In this document: positions 1 through 12,233 of the stretch, piece after piece
How positions within the stretch are numbered: position 1 is the first letter of the stretch
Layout of the letters: every line of letters starts with the position of its first letter
DNA from: Ancylostoma caninum
Lineage: Eukaryota; Nematoda; Chromadorea; Rhabditida; Ancylostomatidae
Assembly: GCA_037903475.1 (NCBI GenBank)
Contig: JBAJFG010000005.1
Coordinates: 124,001-188,000 of the forward strand
Reading direction: 5' to 3'
DNA: 64,000 nucleotides
Notes under the pieces: model-generated
Databases searched by the model: none
What the model was told of the DNA's origin: nothing
The model's input: the letters and a program-made list of their open reading frames with translations, nothing else
Translations under genes and position numbers: made by a program

Positions 1-1060
1 CAATTTGCTTACAGATGCATTGCCATCGTTTGAATTTGGCGCCCACGCGCGTAGTCCAGATCCTTTAAAAAGTGTCGTAAGCGTTCCTATGTTTTATATA
101 CAGAATATGGATATCTCTGTAGATCGATCACAGATGCAGTCGAGACACTCAGCTGTTTGAGGTACCTCTCGAGGAAACTTCACAAAAAGCGAGAATTCTT
201 TGATTCTATTATACTTTATCCACTCTAGTTTTCAAAACAACGTTATGTATAAATAGTCAAAAATGGAGCGGAGCGTCGGAAGATCTGCATTGACTGAAAG
301 ATCGTTCAGATCCGATAAATTGAGGCGGAAAACTGTATTTCCCCTCCTGAATCGATATAAACTTGCAGGCTCTTAAAAGGTCTTTTCATTTTCATGAGTT
401 GGAGCGCCGATCAGGTAACGCGGTACAGTGCATTCACCTTCGAGTAAACATCGCGTTGCAATACGCGCGCGAGCTGATCCATTTCAACAGATCAAATTCT
501 TGGTTGAAAGGCTACGTCTTTAGCGGCTCGCATGTAGCCTTTGTGCTAGGTCCGCAACTGCACCGATGCTTACTCCGTGACAAATGCCATATACAATTTC
601 AAGCAAGGCACTCAATAGTAAACCAATCGCTTAAAGATAGCACCCGTCGAAATCCTCGACTTAGGGCTGAACCACTAATAGTGGATTACAGTGTCAGCGC
701 ATCACAAAAGTTCATCGAACCCGAAGAATCACGATTTGCCGGTCCCTCAAAACCCCAAAAACCAGCAAAATCTAAAACGCGAAAATTTGAGCGGGTGCTG
801 CTTCTAAAGAAGCGAGGCATGATTGCGCCTGCTCGAGGAAGGGCCTTGAAGTCTTCATCATTCTTACATGAACAGCGATAACATTCTACCGGGAATACCT
901 TGATTCGAACGGCTTGGTGACCTTCCACTGCATTTTTCAGGTCCTTCCAGGCAAACATTGCGCGCTTTCGATAAGCATCCAACGGCGATGACATCTTTGA
1001 CCTTAAACGGGTTTAATGAAATTCCGCAATCTCGACTGGTAAAGTGCAGGCACTATACAT
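1..1060. other. Repeat-like sequence, no gene supported
   Basis: Open frames here (for example 363-881 on +) show no domain. The stretch 415-575 resembles 43150-43285 inside the inverted-repeat element of PGD intron 7, so this is probably a diverged copy of that element. Confidence 0.4.
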
Positions 1061-1332
1061 TCGAATATTCGACGATTTTTGAAATATTTGAATTTTTGAA
1101 TAATTCGAAAAATAGAAAATTTGAAATATTTAAATCCTGAATAGTTCGAATATGGGGCTTCTTGCAATATTCGAACATTTGAATAATTCGGATAAGATAT
1201 TTTCAAGGCATGCGAATGAGCGAATACAGGACTTTTTCGGCTATCCAAATGAATGAATCATCGAATAACCGACTTTTTCAAATCACCGAATGAATGAATA
1301 ATTCGAATAGGATATTCGGTCCAATACCATTT
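1060..1332. repeat. TTCGAATA-rich island ending in a TIR-like ATTCGGTCCAATA
   Basis: Dense TTCGAATA/ATTTGAATA words. It ends near 1332 with the terminal sequence of the 12795-14363 element, so it is likely a fragment of that family. Confidence 0.55.
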
Positions 1333-1383
1333 CAATTATAGTTTTCAAGGTTTTCGTTCCTGGCCGCCACTATCAACCCTTTT

Positions 1384-1632
1384 CTGATAACTATGCAGGA
1401 CGAACGCAGACCAAAAGGCGTAATGGTTCGGGTAGAAAAGCTAGCAGCAACGGTTGCCAGTTGCTGCCATCCTCCTCACGATTGCCGCTCAATCTGTCGG
1501 CCATTTAGCAGCAATTGCTGAGGGAAGGCAGCAATCAAGGGGAGGATGGCAGCAACTGGCAACCGTTGTTGCTAGGGTTTCTACCCGAACCATTACGCCG
1601 TTCGGGCTGCGTTCGTGCTGCATAGTTATCAG
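1384..1632. repeat. Foldback MITE
   Basis: About 95-bp inverted arms: CTGATAACTATGCAGGACGA at 1384 matches the complement of the sequence ending at 1632 with few mismatches. The spacer is about 60 bp. Confidence 0.75.
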
Positions 1633-1654
1633 AGTTTTTACTCGCAACTGCAAA

Positions 1655-1726
1655 GATCGGCCTCAGGACATATCAGGGTCTCGTCAGGCGGATCGGCCTC
1701 AGGACATATCAGGGTCTCGTCAGGCG
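1655..1726. repeat. Perfect tandem duplication of a 36-bp unit
   Basis: Two identical copies, 1655-1690 and 1691-1726, starting GATCGGCCTCAGGACATATC. Confidence 0.9.
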
Positions 1727-1944
1727 ATCTGCGGGAATTGCTGGGGGTCGCAACGAGTCTTTGAGGCATGACCTTGTTAGTGGATATCTATTGCTCTCCA
1801 TAATAGCCACCATGCCATCATTATTCAAATGTCATATGTTCCCAAGCCGATAAACGAATATTTCGAATTTGCCACTTCTCAGACAGTCGAGTGGGACAAA
1901 TTATTCGAATATTCGAAAATTTCGTCGAATATATTTGACTCAGT

Positions 1945-2935
1945 CTTTGAGGATGGGCTCCAAGAACTTAGAGTCCCATGCCCATACCGCCATGACCTCC
2001 GGATACGCACGCACTGCAACGCGCGTAAGAGGGTCGTGGCTTCTAAACTGCTCAGTAGAGTGTTGGCAGAGTTCCAGAAGAATGCACAAGATGATGAATC
2101 GAACACTATAAATTGTTAAATGTTAAATAAAGCTGTAATTCAAATTTTAGAAAAACGTCGTCGCCACTCCGTACTTGTTTTGTTGACATTGATTTTCTGG
2201 GACTAAGAATGCAACAGCCGAATGGACTACGATCCCAAAATGAAAAATGTGAAATGAACTAGTATTTAGTAATATTCATAAGAGATCTCGTTCAAGGCAC
2301 TTGACCCTTTTTTTAGAAGCAAACGTTTTCATTCAGAGAGTTCGTTTTTCGTTGTTATGAATTAGTTTCCCAGCGGTTCCAAAATTCCCACGTGATAATG
2401 GATCCAATGAATGAAGCCCAAATGTGCCTTCATCAAATGCTTTGTAAAAACAAATCCAGTAGTTTCAGAAAAGAAAGTACACCCATCCCAAGCCTTAACA
2501 GTTGAAAAAGGACATCACTATACAAAACGCACCGAATTCGGGATGAGAACGTCAAATAATCTTATCACGTTTCAGACGATTCTGAGGGATATTGTACCTG
2601 CCGAATATGCTTGAAACACCTCAAAAGTGGTATTTTGATACAAAATGTATGTCATATTCGTAATCAGCACGTCAAATAACCCCTAGATCGATATTTTATT
2701 TCTCAAAATCGTCCATTTTTCCTAAAATTCAGATTACAGCCTTTTTTCTATCTAAACATTTTATAGTGTTCAATTCATCATCTTGCGCATTCTTCTGGAA
2801 CTCTGTCAACACTCTACTCAACAGTTTGCAAGTCACGCCTCCCTCTTATGCGCGTTGCACAGCGTGCGTATCCGCAGGGGCTGTGGCGGAATGGGCATGG
2901 GACCCTAAGTTCTGTTTTCCGTGAGGATGCAGCCC
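1945..2935. repeat. Inverted-repeat element, arms about 165 bp
   Basis: Left arm 1945-2112 (GAGGATGGGCTCCAAGAACT ...) and right arm 2762-2935 are diverged inverted copies. The 650-bp interior is AT-rich without coding signal. A TTCGAATA patch lies at 1855-1935. Confidence 0.65.
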
Positions 2936-5339
2936 ATGCATCCTCTTTTTACCGTCAACTCCCCGCCTCTCCGCAGCAGGTGTAACGCCAGAGGCGGGCC
3001 CGAAAAAAGGAAGAGTAGAGCTGGCTCCCGTCAGGATGGTCGCATCCATACCTTCCCTACCCACTTTCTTATAACCATTATTGTAATTGTTTATATATAT
3101 AATGAATCTTATAAAATCAGCTAAGTACACAGTGGAACTCCCCGACTATTCAGCTTCGCTCTGTGATCCTGACAGGTCACATGTATAGCAGGCACCAGGA
3201 GTGGATCATCCGTGTCTCTATCGTCGTTTATATTTCCTTCGTTCAAGCTCCGCTGTCGCCTTTGCTAAGAGTAACAACACCAGAATTAAAACAATGCGTA
3301 TGCATGTACGCACTTTCTTCTGACCTTGGGTGAGCCTAACCCTGCTGTCTGCACCAGGTCAAAGAAACTGGAGACACACTCGAAGAGGAATGTAAGTCGC
3401 CTACGATTCGGCGATGAATGTCAGTGAACAATTCAGGTGCAATAGTATATGTTATATCCATCTCCGCATATGTCGTTACGATCACAAGCAGAAAGTTTCT
3501 TCGCGCTTCTAGAAGTACACTAGTCAAAACCACATCTTAGTGGGTGTATACGCAGAGCTTGCCTAAAATGGCGAGATCTAGTTGGAAAAAGGAGTGGGCA
3601 ATGATGCTCTGTCGGCAGGCGGGCGTTGCGCTGCTTCTGCTGACAGCTACGCGGATCATCTCATGCTCATCATCTCATCAATTAACACTATGGATCATTC
3701 TGAATACTCAGACAATTGTGCTGTCGAACAGCAGGTTGGACCTCCGTCGCTCCGCTTACTTTTTGAATTGGGGGAACGTGTATCGACGTTCTGGCTCAGC
3801 AGAACGTGCTGCTCATGCCCCCGACGTGCTGCTCATACCCCCCGACACGCTGCTGTCCACCGGAATCCTCCAGACGTGCTGCTGTCCGCCGGGATCGTGA
3901 TAACACGTGTATATGTAATTAATCAACAACTTCATCTTCTCTCACCTTCACTTTCATCCTAACAACCTTGGAGCGGTGGTGAGTGTTCATGATTTCTCAT
4001 CATAGGACAACTAGGCAGTGTGTCAGTTCATGATGGGTATGGGGATGTCAGCAGAATCCGGTCCCACTCGACACGCTGATATCAGCAAAATGCTTGAAAT
4101 TAGGAAGAACCGTCAACAAAACCCTATTTTAGAGGCCAAACTTGATACTAGAGCGGACGAGTTTGCTTGCTAGGAAGTTGGAAAAAGCGTAGCTGAGTAG
4201 TTGAGGTTGCACATCAAAATGAACTTCTCAGCAGTAGGTGTTATCGAATGAACAAGCATTACCGTGTTGGAAAACCTTGCCGCACTTCAGCATGTTTTTG
4301 ATGCGGAATCAAACCTCCTGTCCACTGGCCAAGAATTTAGGAATTCTCGGCCAAAGAATCCCTAACTTATGAGGTTTTCGACGTTACTCTAACACCTAAA
4401 GTATACCTTTGCGCTCAGCGGCTCGCACATGTTCGGCTGAGGTGAGGATCTCGAACGCGATTCTTGAGGTGACACACTGCTTTTAAGGCAATTTGTGGCG
4501 ACTTATGTGGAGGATGACTTATGCGCCTTAGACCCTTGGACTTTATCTTGTCCGAGTATACAATGTAGTGGTTCAGTGGATGATATATTTTTTACTGGCT
4601 GCATAAGGATGAGCAATAAGAGGAGAATAGTGAGTAAAGTGTGCCTTGTATTAGGATTAATGAGAATAGAACGAGCGTCATCGATCAGTCGATGATACAA
4701 TTTATACTAGATGCGTGCGTTTGACGCGCGTTCGTCTATATGTATAATGGATTAGTCGAATCGCCGACGCAGCTCAGACGCACTCGTTTACGGCCTGGCG
4801 GTCGCGCGTTCTTCTTACTGAGGATGTAGATGACGTCGGGGGTAGTCCCGAGAGCACGTGGGGGGACGTCTGCTGGAGCACGTGCGGGGACGTCTGCCAT
4901 ATGTAGGAGGTAGGTGCCCCACGATTTGAGGTCCACCCCCAGGTACAACTGGGGGTGGACCCCTTTTCTACCCACAGTCGACCCCCACGAATGTCTGAGT
5001 AGAGTTATGAGTTGACGAGTCCATTCGAAAATTTTAATAAATGGGAAAGTTTTGACAAGAGAGTGATTCTACTGTGCACTTGCTGAAGAAAAAAGAATTA
5101 TGAAGAAAAAAGGTTCCGGTAAAAGTGTGTATGTCGGATTTGTAATCAGCACGTCACATAATTCTATCTATACCCGGAATTCTACCAATTTAATTATCTT
5201 TTTTTCAAGTTTGAAAGACGATTTTGTTCAAAATACTTCGTAGCGATAACTACTGCTAGTAAGCACGAGTGATGGAGACGATCATATCAGGGATGAGCCG
5301 ATCATCCGTATCCGGTTGTCCATTTAGCCGTTATCTACA
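2936..5339. other. Intergenic, no gene supported
   Basis: 3590-3650 resembles the terminal region of the GCGTTTGGGT element family (see 5654-6266). 4700-4735 carries the TATACTAGATGCGTGCGT word shared with 9971-10142. Otherwise nothing recognisable. Confidence 0.4.
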
Positions 5340-5469
5340 GGAAGCTCCAAATGTCCGCAGTCAATAGGGACTCTGCAGACAACCGGTGGCAGCACGCAGA
5401 GCGCCTGTGTCTCTGCCTAAAGCCGCGTCGTGGCCACGCCCCTCTTGACTGCGGACATTTGGAGCTTCC
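5340..5469. repeat. Small foldback MITE
   Basis: Perfect 25-bp terminal inverted repeats beginning GGAAGCTCCAAATGTCCGCA. Related in design to 19188-19348 and 21118-21296, which share the GGAACTCCAAA-type ends. Confidence 0.8.
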
Positions 5470-5653
5470 AGTACGTGTTTTTCCTTATCCGTTATGCAGG
5501 CTTTTAGCACTGCTTTTGCAAGGGGGTGGAGCATCTGTCTGCATCAGCTGATTCGACCTAGTGTGAGCGCCTATTTCCAACCACGTAATGAAACGTGAAT
5601 GATTTTGTTGCCAATTCCATTTACCACCCAAGTGCAAGGTCGTTTGGAAGGAG

Positions 5654-6266
5654 AGCGTTTGGGTTCCGTCAAAAAGTGGGCGTGGCTAACTATGCCCCAC
5701 GGATATGCAGGTGCTACGCGGCTTCTGCTGACAGCCACGTGCACACAAAAGGAAGAGAGTGACTACTGAGCGTTTGCAGCACTTTTGTAACCAGTAAAGA
5801 TGAATAACATCGAAAATCCCAGTAATTGAAAGCAGGACGTCTTTGATGCTTCAAGGCTGTTAAAATTTCGGGTTCGAAATTATTGATGGTGTATGTGGGA
5901 GTGGTTTAACCATAGCTGCTCAAAAATGACATCATTTGATGAACTGGATGCGGATTTTGTGACTGGCCCAACGACTACCCTTCTTCATCAACAGAAACAA
6001 ATTCCTACAAAATTTTTCGGCAGTACATATCATAAACTCAAGGTTTAATCTCTAATCTAATGTCCATTTTCCAAACCTAAACAAAAATTTCATCCAGTAT
6101 ACCTCTTAGCGATTTTAATAGTTACTGGTAAGAAGGAGTGGTCCAAGTGCTAGATAGTCACCCAATTCTTCGTGAGTATGCGTGGCTGTCAAGAAAAGTA
6201 CCGTAGCACCTGAATATCCATGAGATATCAGATGCCATGCCCCTTTTCCGACGGGACCCAAACGCT
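5654..6266. repeat. TIR element, AGCGTTTGGGTYCCGTC family, copy 1
   Basis: Inverted ends AGCGTTTGGGTTCCGTC and GACGGGACCCAAACGCT, with subterminal homology including GATATGCAGGTGCTACG. The interior matches the second copy at 51347-51942. Non-autonomous. Confidence 0.75.
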
Positions 6267-7266
6267 GCCGCCTGTCGTTTTTCCTTCACCAGCTAAGCGT
6301 TAGCTGTTGCATGGGCACAACTGGCGCAGCTGCTTGTATAAACTCTTCTTTTCGATTTGCAAGTGTATTGTTCATGGAGATAATATGCACTAATAATTCT
6401 TTACACAGATGATATGTCTGGTGAGTTATTGCTAACGCGATTGATGATTTTGTCTTGAAAAGTACAACAATTATTGTGAGAGATAGAACACTTCTACTAA
6501 ACCTTTTTTAACATTCGCGTCATAATCACGATTCGCTATGATCACTACTAAAGCAAGGTGTTTCCCTAGACGATTATCCGTTATTCGTTAGCTGATCACT
6601 TTTGGCCTATCCGTTATCACGATCTTGGTCCGTATCCGCCCATTCCTAGCTCATACCCTTCTTCGTGAATGTGCATAGCTGTCAGCAGAAACCTTAGCAC
6701 CCGTGTATTCATAGGAGATCATTGGCAACGCGACCTTTCCGAACAGGACCCTAACGCACCGGGTAAGATGGGCTAGGAGTGCTCACATGGACTAAATGCA
6801 AAAGTGAAAGAAAAAATCCAAAAAGGGGCAGTAGGAAAAAGAGAGAGGGGAAATCTATCAAGAATATGCACAAAAGTTCAGTGAAGTATGCATAATTAAT
6901 TTGTCACTCATGAATTGATAAAAGTAAAAACAGACGGCACAGTATCGACACGAAAAGGTTGATACTAATCAATTATACGCTTGGTGAGCGACGATAAGGC
7001 TACGGCGTAGTTGAATGTTGGCTGGCAAAACAGGTGAGGGGCGAATTGTAGGTCAATGCGACATGCCTCTTGTCGTTTTTTCGTCGTTTTTTATGGAGAC
7101 ATCAGCAGAAAGAACATTGAATTAAGAACTGCTGTCTCCACCAAAGGCCTTAGAAAGGACAAAAAGATAACAACATATACAAATAATCACTATATAGTAA
7201 AACTCATCTGTTTGTGTGTCTGTTGGCCATCGCTTATATCTCACGATCCAACGAACAAAAAAAAAA
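6267..7266. other. Intergenic, no gene supported
   Basis: 6640-6765 holds another diverged terminal fragment of the AGCGTTTGGGT family. No coding signal was recognised. Confidence 0.4.
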
Positions 7267-7431
7267 CACATGAAACCTGTACCGTTCGACTCAGAATTGT
7301 GCCCTCCTGTGCAATGTCAGGGTCTTTTGCCGTTTCCGAGAAAAACCAGCTTCGCCGAGCTTCGCATAGATGACATTGATTTTCTGCACAGGGAGGCACA
7401 ATTCTGAGCCGAAAGGTATAGGTTTCATGTG
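7267..7431. repeat. Foldback MITE, CACATGAAACC ends
   Basis: About 47-bp inverted arms, CACATGAAACCTGTACCGTT against its complement at 7385-7431, with a 70-bp spacer. Confidence 0.75.
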
Positions 7432-9084
7432 TGAATGTCAATGTTATCACAGAAAAAGGGAAAGTTTTGCGTAGTGGCTAAATTCTCAGGGTTCTCTCAG
7501 TTGTCAATGAAGTGTATTGTAAGGGGTTATATGCCAAATTAATGTTTCTATTTATATGCGGAAACAGGGCGATTATCAACACATGCAAATTTAATATATC
7601 CCTACAAGTGCTCCGACTAGCCTACGGCGAGCCTCTCAACTGTGTGCTTCATCCGTTTTGACGGATGGAAAGTAAAGGTACCTGAGTACCAAGATCCTGC
7701 GAAGCGGGCAAGTACGAGACTCGGCGGAGGCGAGTCGAAGCACTTGTAGATACATATGTACAATAAAGTAATAATACAAGATTGCTGTGTATCTCTTCTC
7801 GCGTTCTTCGGCATGGCTGTAATCAAAGCCTTTGGTGCCGTGGCAGATGAGACCCGTTGGAAAAGGGGCGTACCAATGATGCATTATGGATATATAGGTG
7901 TTACGCTGCTTCTGGTGACAACCACGCAGAGTTACGGAGAAGGCTGTGATCATTGCAAAAAAAGTGAGTGAAGCCAAGAGCATTTAGTTCATAAATGGGT
8001 CACTGCTCGTTGCCATCACGGCACTAATAAGTAAGGCTGACAACAACTGATTGCGATCATCTGGAACACACTAGAAGCAAGTTCGGCAAAATTCATTTGT
8101 GTTGACACTGCTGAGATTTGCTTGATAGAATGCTTAGATTTTGGTGGCATGAATTGAATAAAGAAAAAACTAGTGAATCGCACGAAGATAACGAGGTCAA
8201 CTGTCCGTCACTGATGCAGTCAATTCTAACGGTCTCTGTATGTGCATAAGTATACCAATTTGCTGGCAATCCGCATCGAGCAGCTAATCGTGCCGGGTGC
8301 TGGCTCGTCCTCGTCCAACGACAGAAATTCTATACAGGATGTTGAGCCGTATGAGGGATGCTAAAGAATACAAAATTCTGGTTTTCCCAATATCGACTCA
8401 AACTAAAGCAAAACTGCCGTGCGTGCTGCTCTTAACTGACTTCAAGTAAGCCAGGTATGTCAGTGAATGGTTTCTAAAAACATACTTTCTAGATTGAATT
8501 AGTCGGATGTCTTGACAAAATCTGCATTCGTTTCTCGTCAATGAAAGCTATTCTGTGAACCTTTTTGATGGATACGAACCTTGAGATTGAGATCCTAGAT
8601 AGTTAATAAGATTCATTCCTCTAAAGAACTATTCGACGATATGTGTTAGTTGCAACCTATTTCAGTTCTACATGAGTGCCTATAAATCTTGAAAAAATTG
8701 AATTCTTCGCGTCTTCTCTCTAAAGATGTGGACAAAGAAAGAAGTTGCGAAACGAATGTTAAAGCGGTCACTAACTTCAGAAAGGGATATAATTTGAGGG
8801 ACTTCCTTGAACTCTGATAACCTATTATTTTTACTCTCCTCGCTTGTCATCCTCTAATCGCTGTAGCTCGCTGATTTTGACCATTTTTCAACAGCGGTCT
8901 CTCTCTGTATGTCGAACTTGCGCAATTCTGAGAATGGAGATTCGATGTTCTATTATGCCAATGTTACAGATTTGAAAGGTGTATACTTACAATTAGTTCA
9001 CCGCGAAAAATCCTCCTCGAAGCCAGAGATAAAAACCTGACTTGAATGCCGTTTCTTCCATTAATTTCTTATCAACCTACCTAG
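7432..9084. other. Intergenic, mostly unique-looking AT-rich sequence
   Basis: 7835-7935 is another diverged AGCGTTTGGGT-family end. The only coding-like stretch is the weak candidate at 8248-8364. Confidence 0.35.
8248..8364 (+). CDS. Possible terminal exon of an unidentified gene
   Basis: One frame reads YTNLLAIRIEQLIVPGAGSS then SSNDRNSIQDVEPYEGC and TAA, with codon use unlike the AT-rich flanks. A weak acceptor (GCATAAG) ends at 8250. No upstream exon or family was recognised, so this may be chance or a relic. Confidence 0.22.
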   Translation, partial: KYTNLLAIRIEQLIVPGAGSSSSNDRNSIQDVEPYEGC

Positions 9085-9310
9085 TGCAGTAGTATTCGAA
9101 GGATATTTGAATAACTAGAAACTTTCGTTATTCGAATATTGGAATGATAAAAAAGTGGTGGAACTCGACTATTTGAATATCCGAATAATTCAAGAAGTTA
9201 GAATATTCGAATATTTGAATTTAGTTAGTTTTAATATCCGACCAATCGAATATTCGAATGTTGAACAGAATGAATTCGAATACGAATCTATCAAATTCAG
9301 GATATTAGTT
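9085..9310. repeat. TTCGAATA-rich island
   Basis: Irregular iterations of ATTCGAATATTTGAAT, the same word set as the 12795-14363 element, but no clear TIR here. Confidence 0.5.
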
Positions 9311-9476
9311 AGGGTTGCACCGAAGTTTGTTCTAATGCCATTCTTGGCTTTCCGCTTAACGATGATTTTTAGACTTCCATTTATAGTTGATTAGATCTGA
9401 AGGTTCAATCTTGCACATTATTGATTGGGATGCAGCAATTTCTACATACATCTTCATCTCTATGCACATATAGTGT

Positions 9477-9660
9477 GTTCATTTAGACGGTGCACCCTAC
9501 GTACCGGTCAGCCATGCGGGTAATTTGGCATGGGAGCGAGGTGATAAGCTTATCAGCTACTGGGATCAATGAAAATCAGTGTGGCAGACGTATCACTTCG
9601 CTCCATTGAGAACGTAGCCGCGGTGCTGCCCGGTACGTGGAGTGCACCGTCCAAATGAAC
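9477..9660. repeat. TIR element, GTTCATTTAGACGGTGCA ends
   Basis: 18-bp ends GTTCATTTAGACGGTGCA and TGCACCGTCCAAATGAAC are near-perfect inverted copies. Confidence 0.7.
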
Positions 9661-9662
9661 AA

Positions 9663-9917
9663 ACTATATGTATGGTCTATTAGCTCGCAGAAGGCGCCTG
9701 ATCTGACATTGTCTGCAATTACGACTTTGCCTGCAGAATGCGTCTGGAAGGATATTTTGATGGATGGCTGTGGGGAAACATTAGGATGGAAGGAACCACA
9801 CCATATGGATATCAAAAAAGTGCAAAAAATAGATCAGTTAGCCGAAAAATGGTGAAGTCGTAGTTGCGGACAAAGTCAGATCGGGCGCCCTCTGTGAGCT
9901 AATAGACTGTATGTAGG
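9663..9917. repeat. Foldback, arms about 63 bp, adjoining the previous element
   Basis: 9663-9725 is an inverted copy of 9853-9917 (words TCTATTAGCTCGCAG, GGCGCCTGATCTGACA). With 9477-9660 it may form one composite element. Confidence 0.7.
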
Positions 9918-9970
9918 TGCATCCCCTAGTGAAGATGATCTTAACGAGGGATTATCGCTTGGAGGGCAGC

Positions 9971-10142
9971 TTATACTAGGGTGCGTGCGTCAGGCGCACA
10001 CATCCATTTGCAAACGATTTTTCATGGACACCGGTCAACGCGGCATGTGCATCCTCAATGAAAAAAAAATGCGACCGCCGCGAGGCCGTGGCGCTATCCT
10101 TCATCGTATACATCGCGTTGAACGCACGCACCTAGTGTAAAT
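9971..10142. repeat. Foldback, TTATACTAGGTGCGTGCGT ends
   Basis: Inverted ends around ACTAGGTGCGTGCGT. Related end sequences occur at 4700-4735 and, inverted, at 11525-11562. Confidence 0.6.
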
Positions 10143-12107
10143 TGCTCTTAACGGCCATTTGCTCTCACCAACTATCTCCAGTGCACTCCCCTATTATCGT
10201 CGCTCTCCCTTCACACTCCGATAAAAATAGCGAAGCAGAGGGGAATTCCGTGTAAATGACGGATGCTCTAGGTTTCTCAACCACTACTGACGCGCAACAA
10301 GGAAGCCTACATAGCTGCCTTTTATGCAGCAAAAATCGTTCCTAAACTATAAAAAGGCACGTCAGCTTTTTCAGGTCATCACTGCAACCCACTCTCAGAA
10401 CACTGGATAAAAACGAAATTTTTCGTGGCCAGTGGTTGTTCCTGTAGTCTTCCGCTGAACCAGCTGCTTCTTCTTTTCTGTCATAGATTCGTCTACAGCT
10501 ACGCCGCCTATGTACGCTCTGATAAAACAATGCTCACACCACAATGTCGTGTGCATCAGCCCACTGGCTATCGCAGGTGTCGAATGTCACTTGCCCCACT
10601 CAGCCTGGTCTACGGACTCAGATTTCTTTTCATTTATTCTTGTTTAGTTATCATCGACCTGTCGATGATCCTAATGGTGGGCAGGGCCTGCCCAACACTT
10701 TTACTACAGTTCCGTCTCAGTGTGGGCGTAGTGCGGTTGCTATGGCTTTGCCAGATAAACTCATTATAGCTCAGATCGTGTACTCTCTTGCTCAACTTAT
10801 GTTTATTTACAGTAGCGAGCAAAAAGATCGCAACTTTTGGTTTTTCGTCCATAACTCCTTTCAAAAAAGAGCCTGAAGGTCCAAATTTTTATGGGAGATG
10901 TAGGCACACATTTGAGACAAGAACAGGGTCAAGAGTGGTATTGGTAAAAATTCGATCCCGAAGCGACTCCCCCCCCCCCTTGTAGATGGGAAAGATGCGA
11001 CCACCTCCAGAACATTCAATTTTTTTTACGCATTCAGTTATTGTAAACCAACAACTTTCAAAACCACTCTGTACACAAACGTACTTTCAGTGTTGAGCGC
11101 AGTCACCAACATCATTGTGCTGAAATCGACATTTCCCTCAGTTTCCTATAGTAGCCTCACAAAAACGAGGTCATGGTACAAAACGGATGCTATTTTTGAG
11201 ATTAGCACCTCAAAGAACCACTCTGTGTAAACTTTGGGAGGACTTTGCAATACTTTAGACGATGCCGTAAAGGCTCGCTCAATGTGTGCAATCAGCGCGC
11301 AGCGATATAATTGACGCCTAACATGGGTCAAGTTACGGTGCCGGCGCGGGCGTGGCTGCTTTCCATAATCTTGTGTTTTGCAGGGCTTCGTGGCAGGGCC
11401 CATCACGGAAAACTCGTCCGCGCTGTGGACACACATAAAATGCAGCCATCATTTTTTGTGTTATTCGAGTGTTTCATGCTGCTTCATCGTTGCTGATCAG
11501 CACTTATGAGTTCATCGTCCCTAAACGCGTCAAACACACGCATCTATATAGTGTAAAATGCTTCTTGATCTGCTCAACTTCCTGGTCCATTCCCCCTCGG
11601 ATTTAAAGTTTTTTTTTCTTCGAATTTATGCGTTTCTTTTTTTTTGCTCCAGTGTGTTGTGTCTTTGCGATCCTTAAATTATAGTTTGAACAATGAACTC
11701 GTGCCCCAGCAGAGCCGGCATTCTTATTTTCGAAGTAATTTTGTTCGTTTGCAGGTTCAAAGGTGGCTTCGCTTCATGAGAGGTCGGTTTTTCAAAAGGG
11801 GTTTTGTTTCGATTTTCGTCTTGGGAAGATCTCGGGCTGGGGCCTGGCGAAGACGACTGTTAGGAGATGTTTCCGTATTTACGTCCCTACGTCATATTGC
11901 GACCTTTTTGATTCACTCTTACTGAATTACTCTCAACTAGTTTGGTGAGCTGTAATTGTTATGTTTTCATCTATTCGATGTATTCTTCTCTCTTGGACAA
12001 TGAATGTCTAACCGGATTGCACCCGTATGTTTCCCGCTGATGTATTTTCTCGTTTCTGCTGCTTCTGTTTTTCTTCGCCAAGGATTTCGCCTTCTTTCGT
12101 TGTCCTA
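10143..12107. other. PGD upstream region
   Basis: No coding signal. It holds a C-run at 10971-10979, the inverted TATACTAGATGCGTG-like end near 11560, and T-rich sequence from 11600. The PGD promoter should lie here, but no specific element was recognised. Confidence 0.35.
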
Positions 12108-12125
12108 CTTATTTGTTTATTGTAG
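12108..12125 (+). promoter_or_regulatory. 3' splice acceptor just upstream of the PGD start (possible spliced-leader site)
   Basis: A T-rich tract ending in TTTATTGTAG lies 18 nt before the ATG. Nematode mRNAs are often trans-spliced this close to the start codon. A cis-spliced 5' UTR exon further upstream is the alternative. Confidence 0.5.
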
Positions 12126-12143
12126 AACTCTCTGCCAAAAAAC

Positions 12144-12233
12144 ATGGGCGAACCGCAAGCAGATATAGCTGTTATTGGTTTGGCAGTAATGGGTCAGAAT
12201 CTTATACTTAATATGAACGACCACGGATTCACG
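12144..12233 (+). CDS. PGD: PGD exon 1
   Basis: Residues 1-30. The ATG at 12144 is the first start in frame after an acceptor-like TTTATTGTAG ending at 12125. It encodes the first beta strand and the GxAxMGxN dinucleotide-binding turn. Ends phase 0 at a GTTAGT donor. Confidence 0.93.

Noticed and set aside
363..881. 172-codon open frame on +
   Set aside because: No recognisable domain, and part of it resembles the intron 7 inverted-repeat element; likely repeat sequence.
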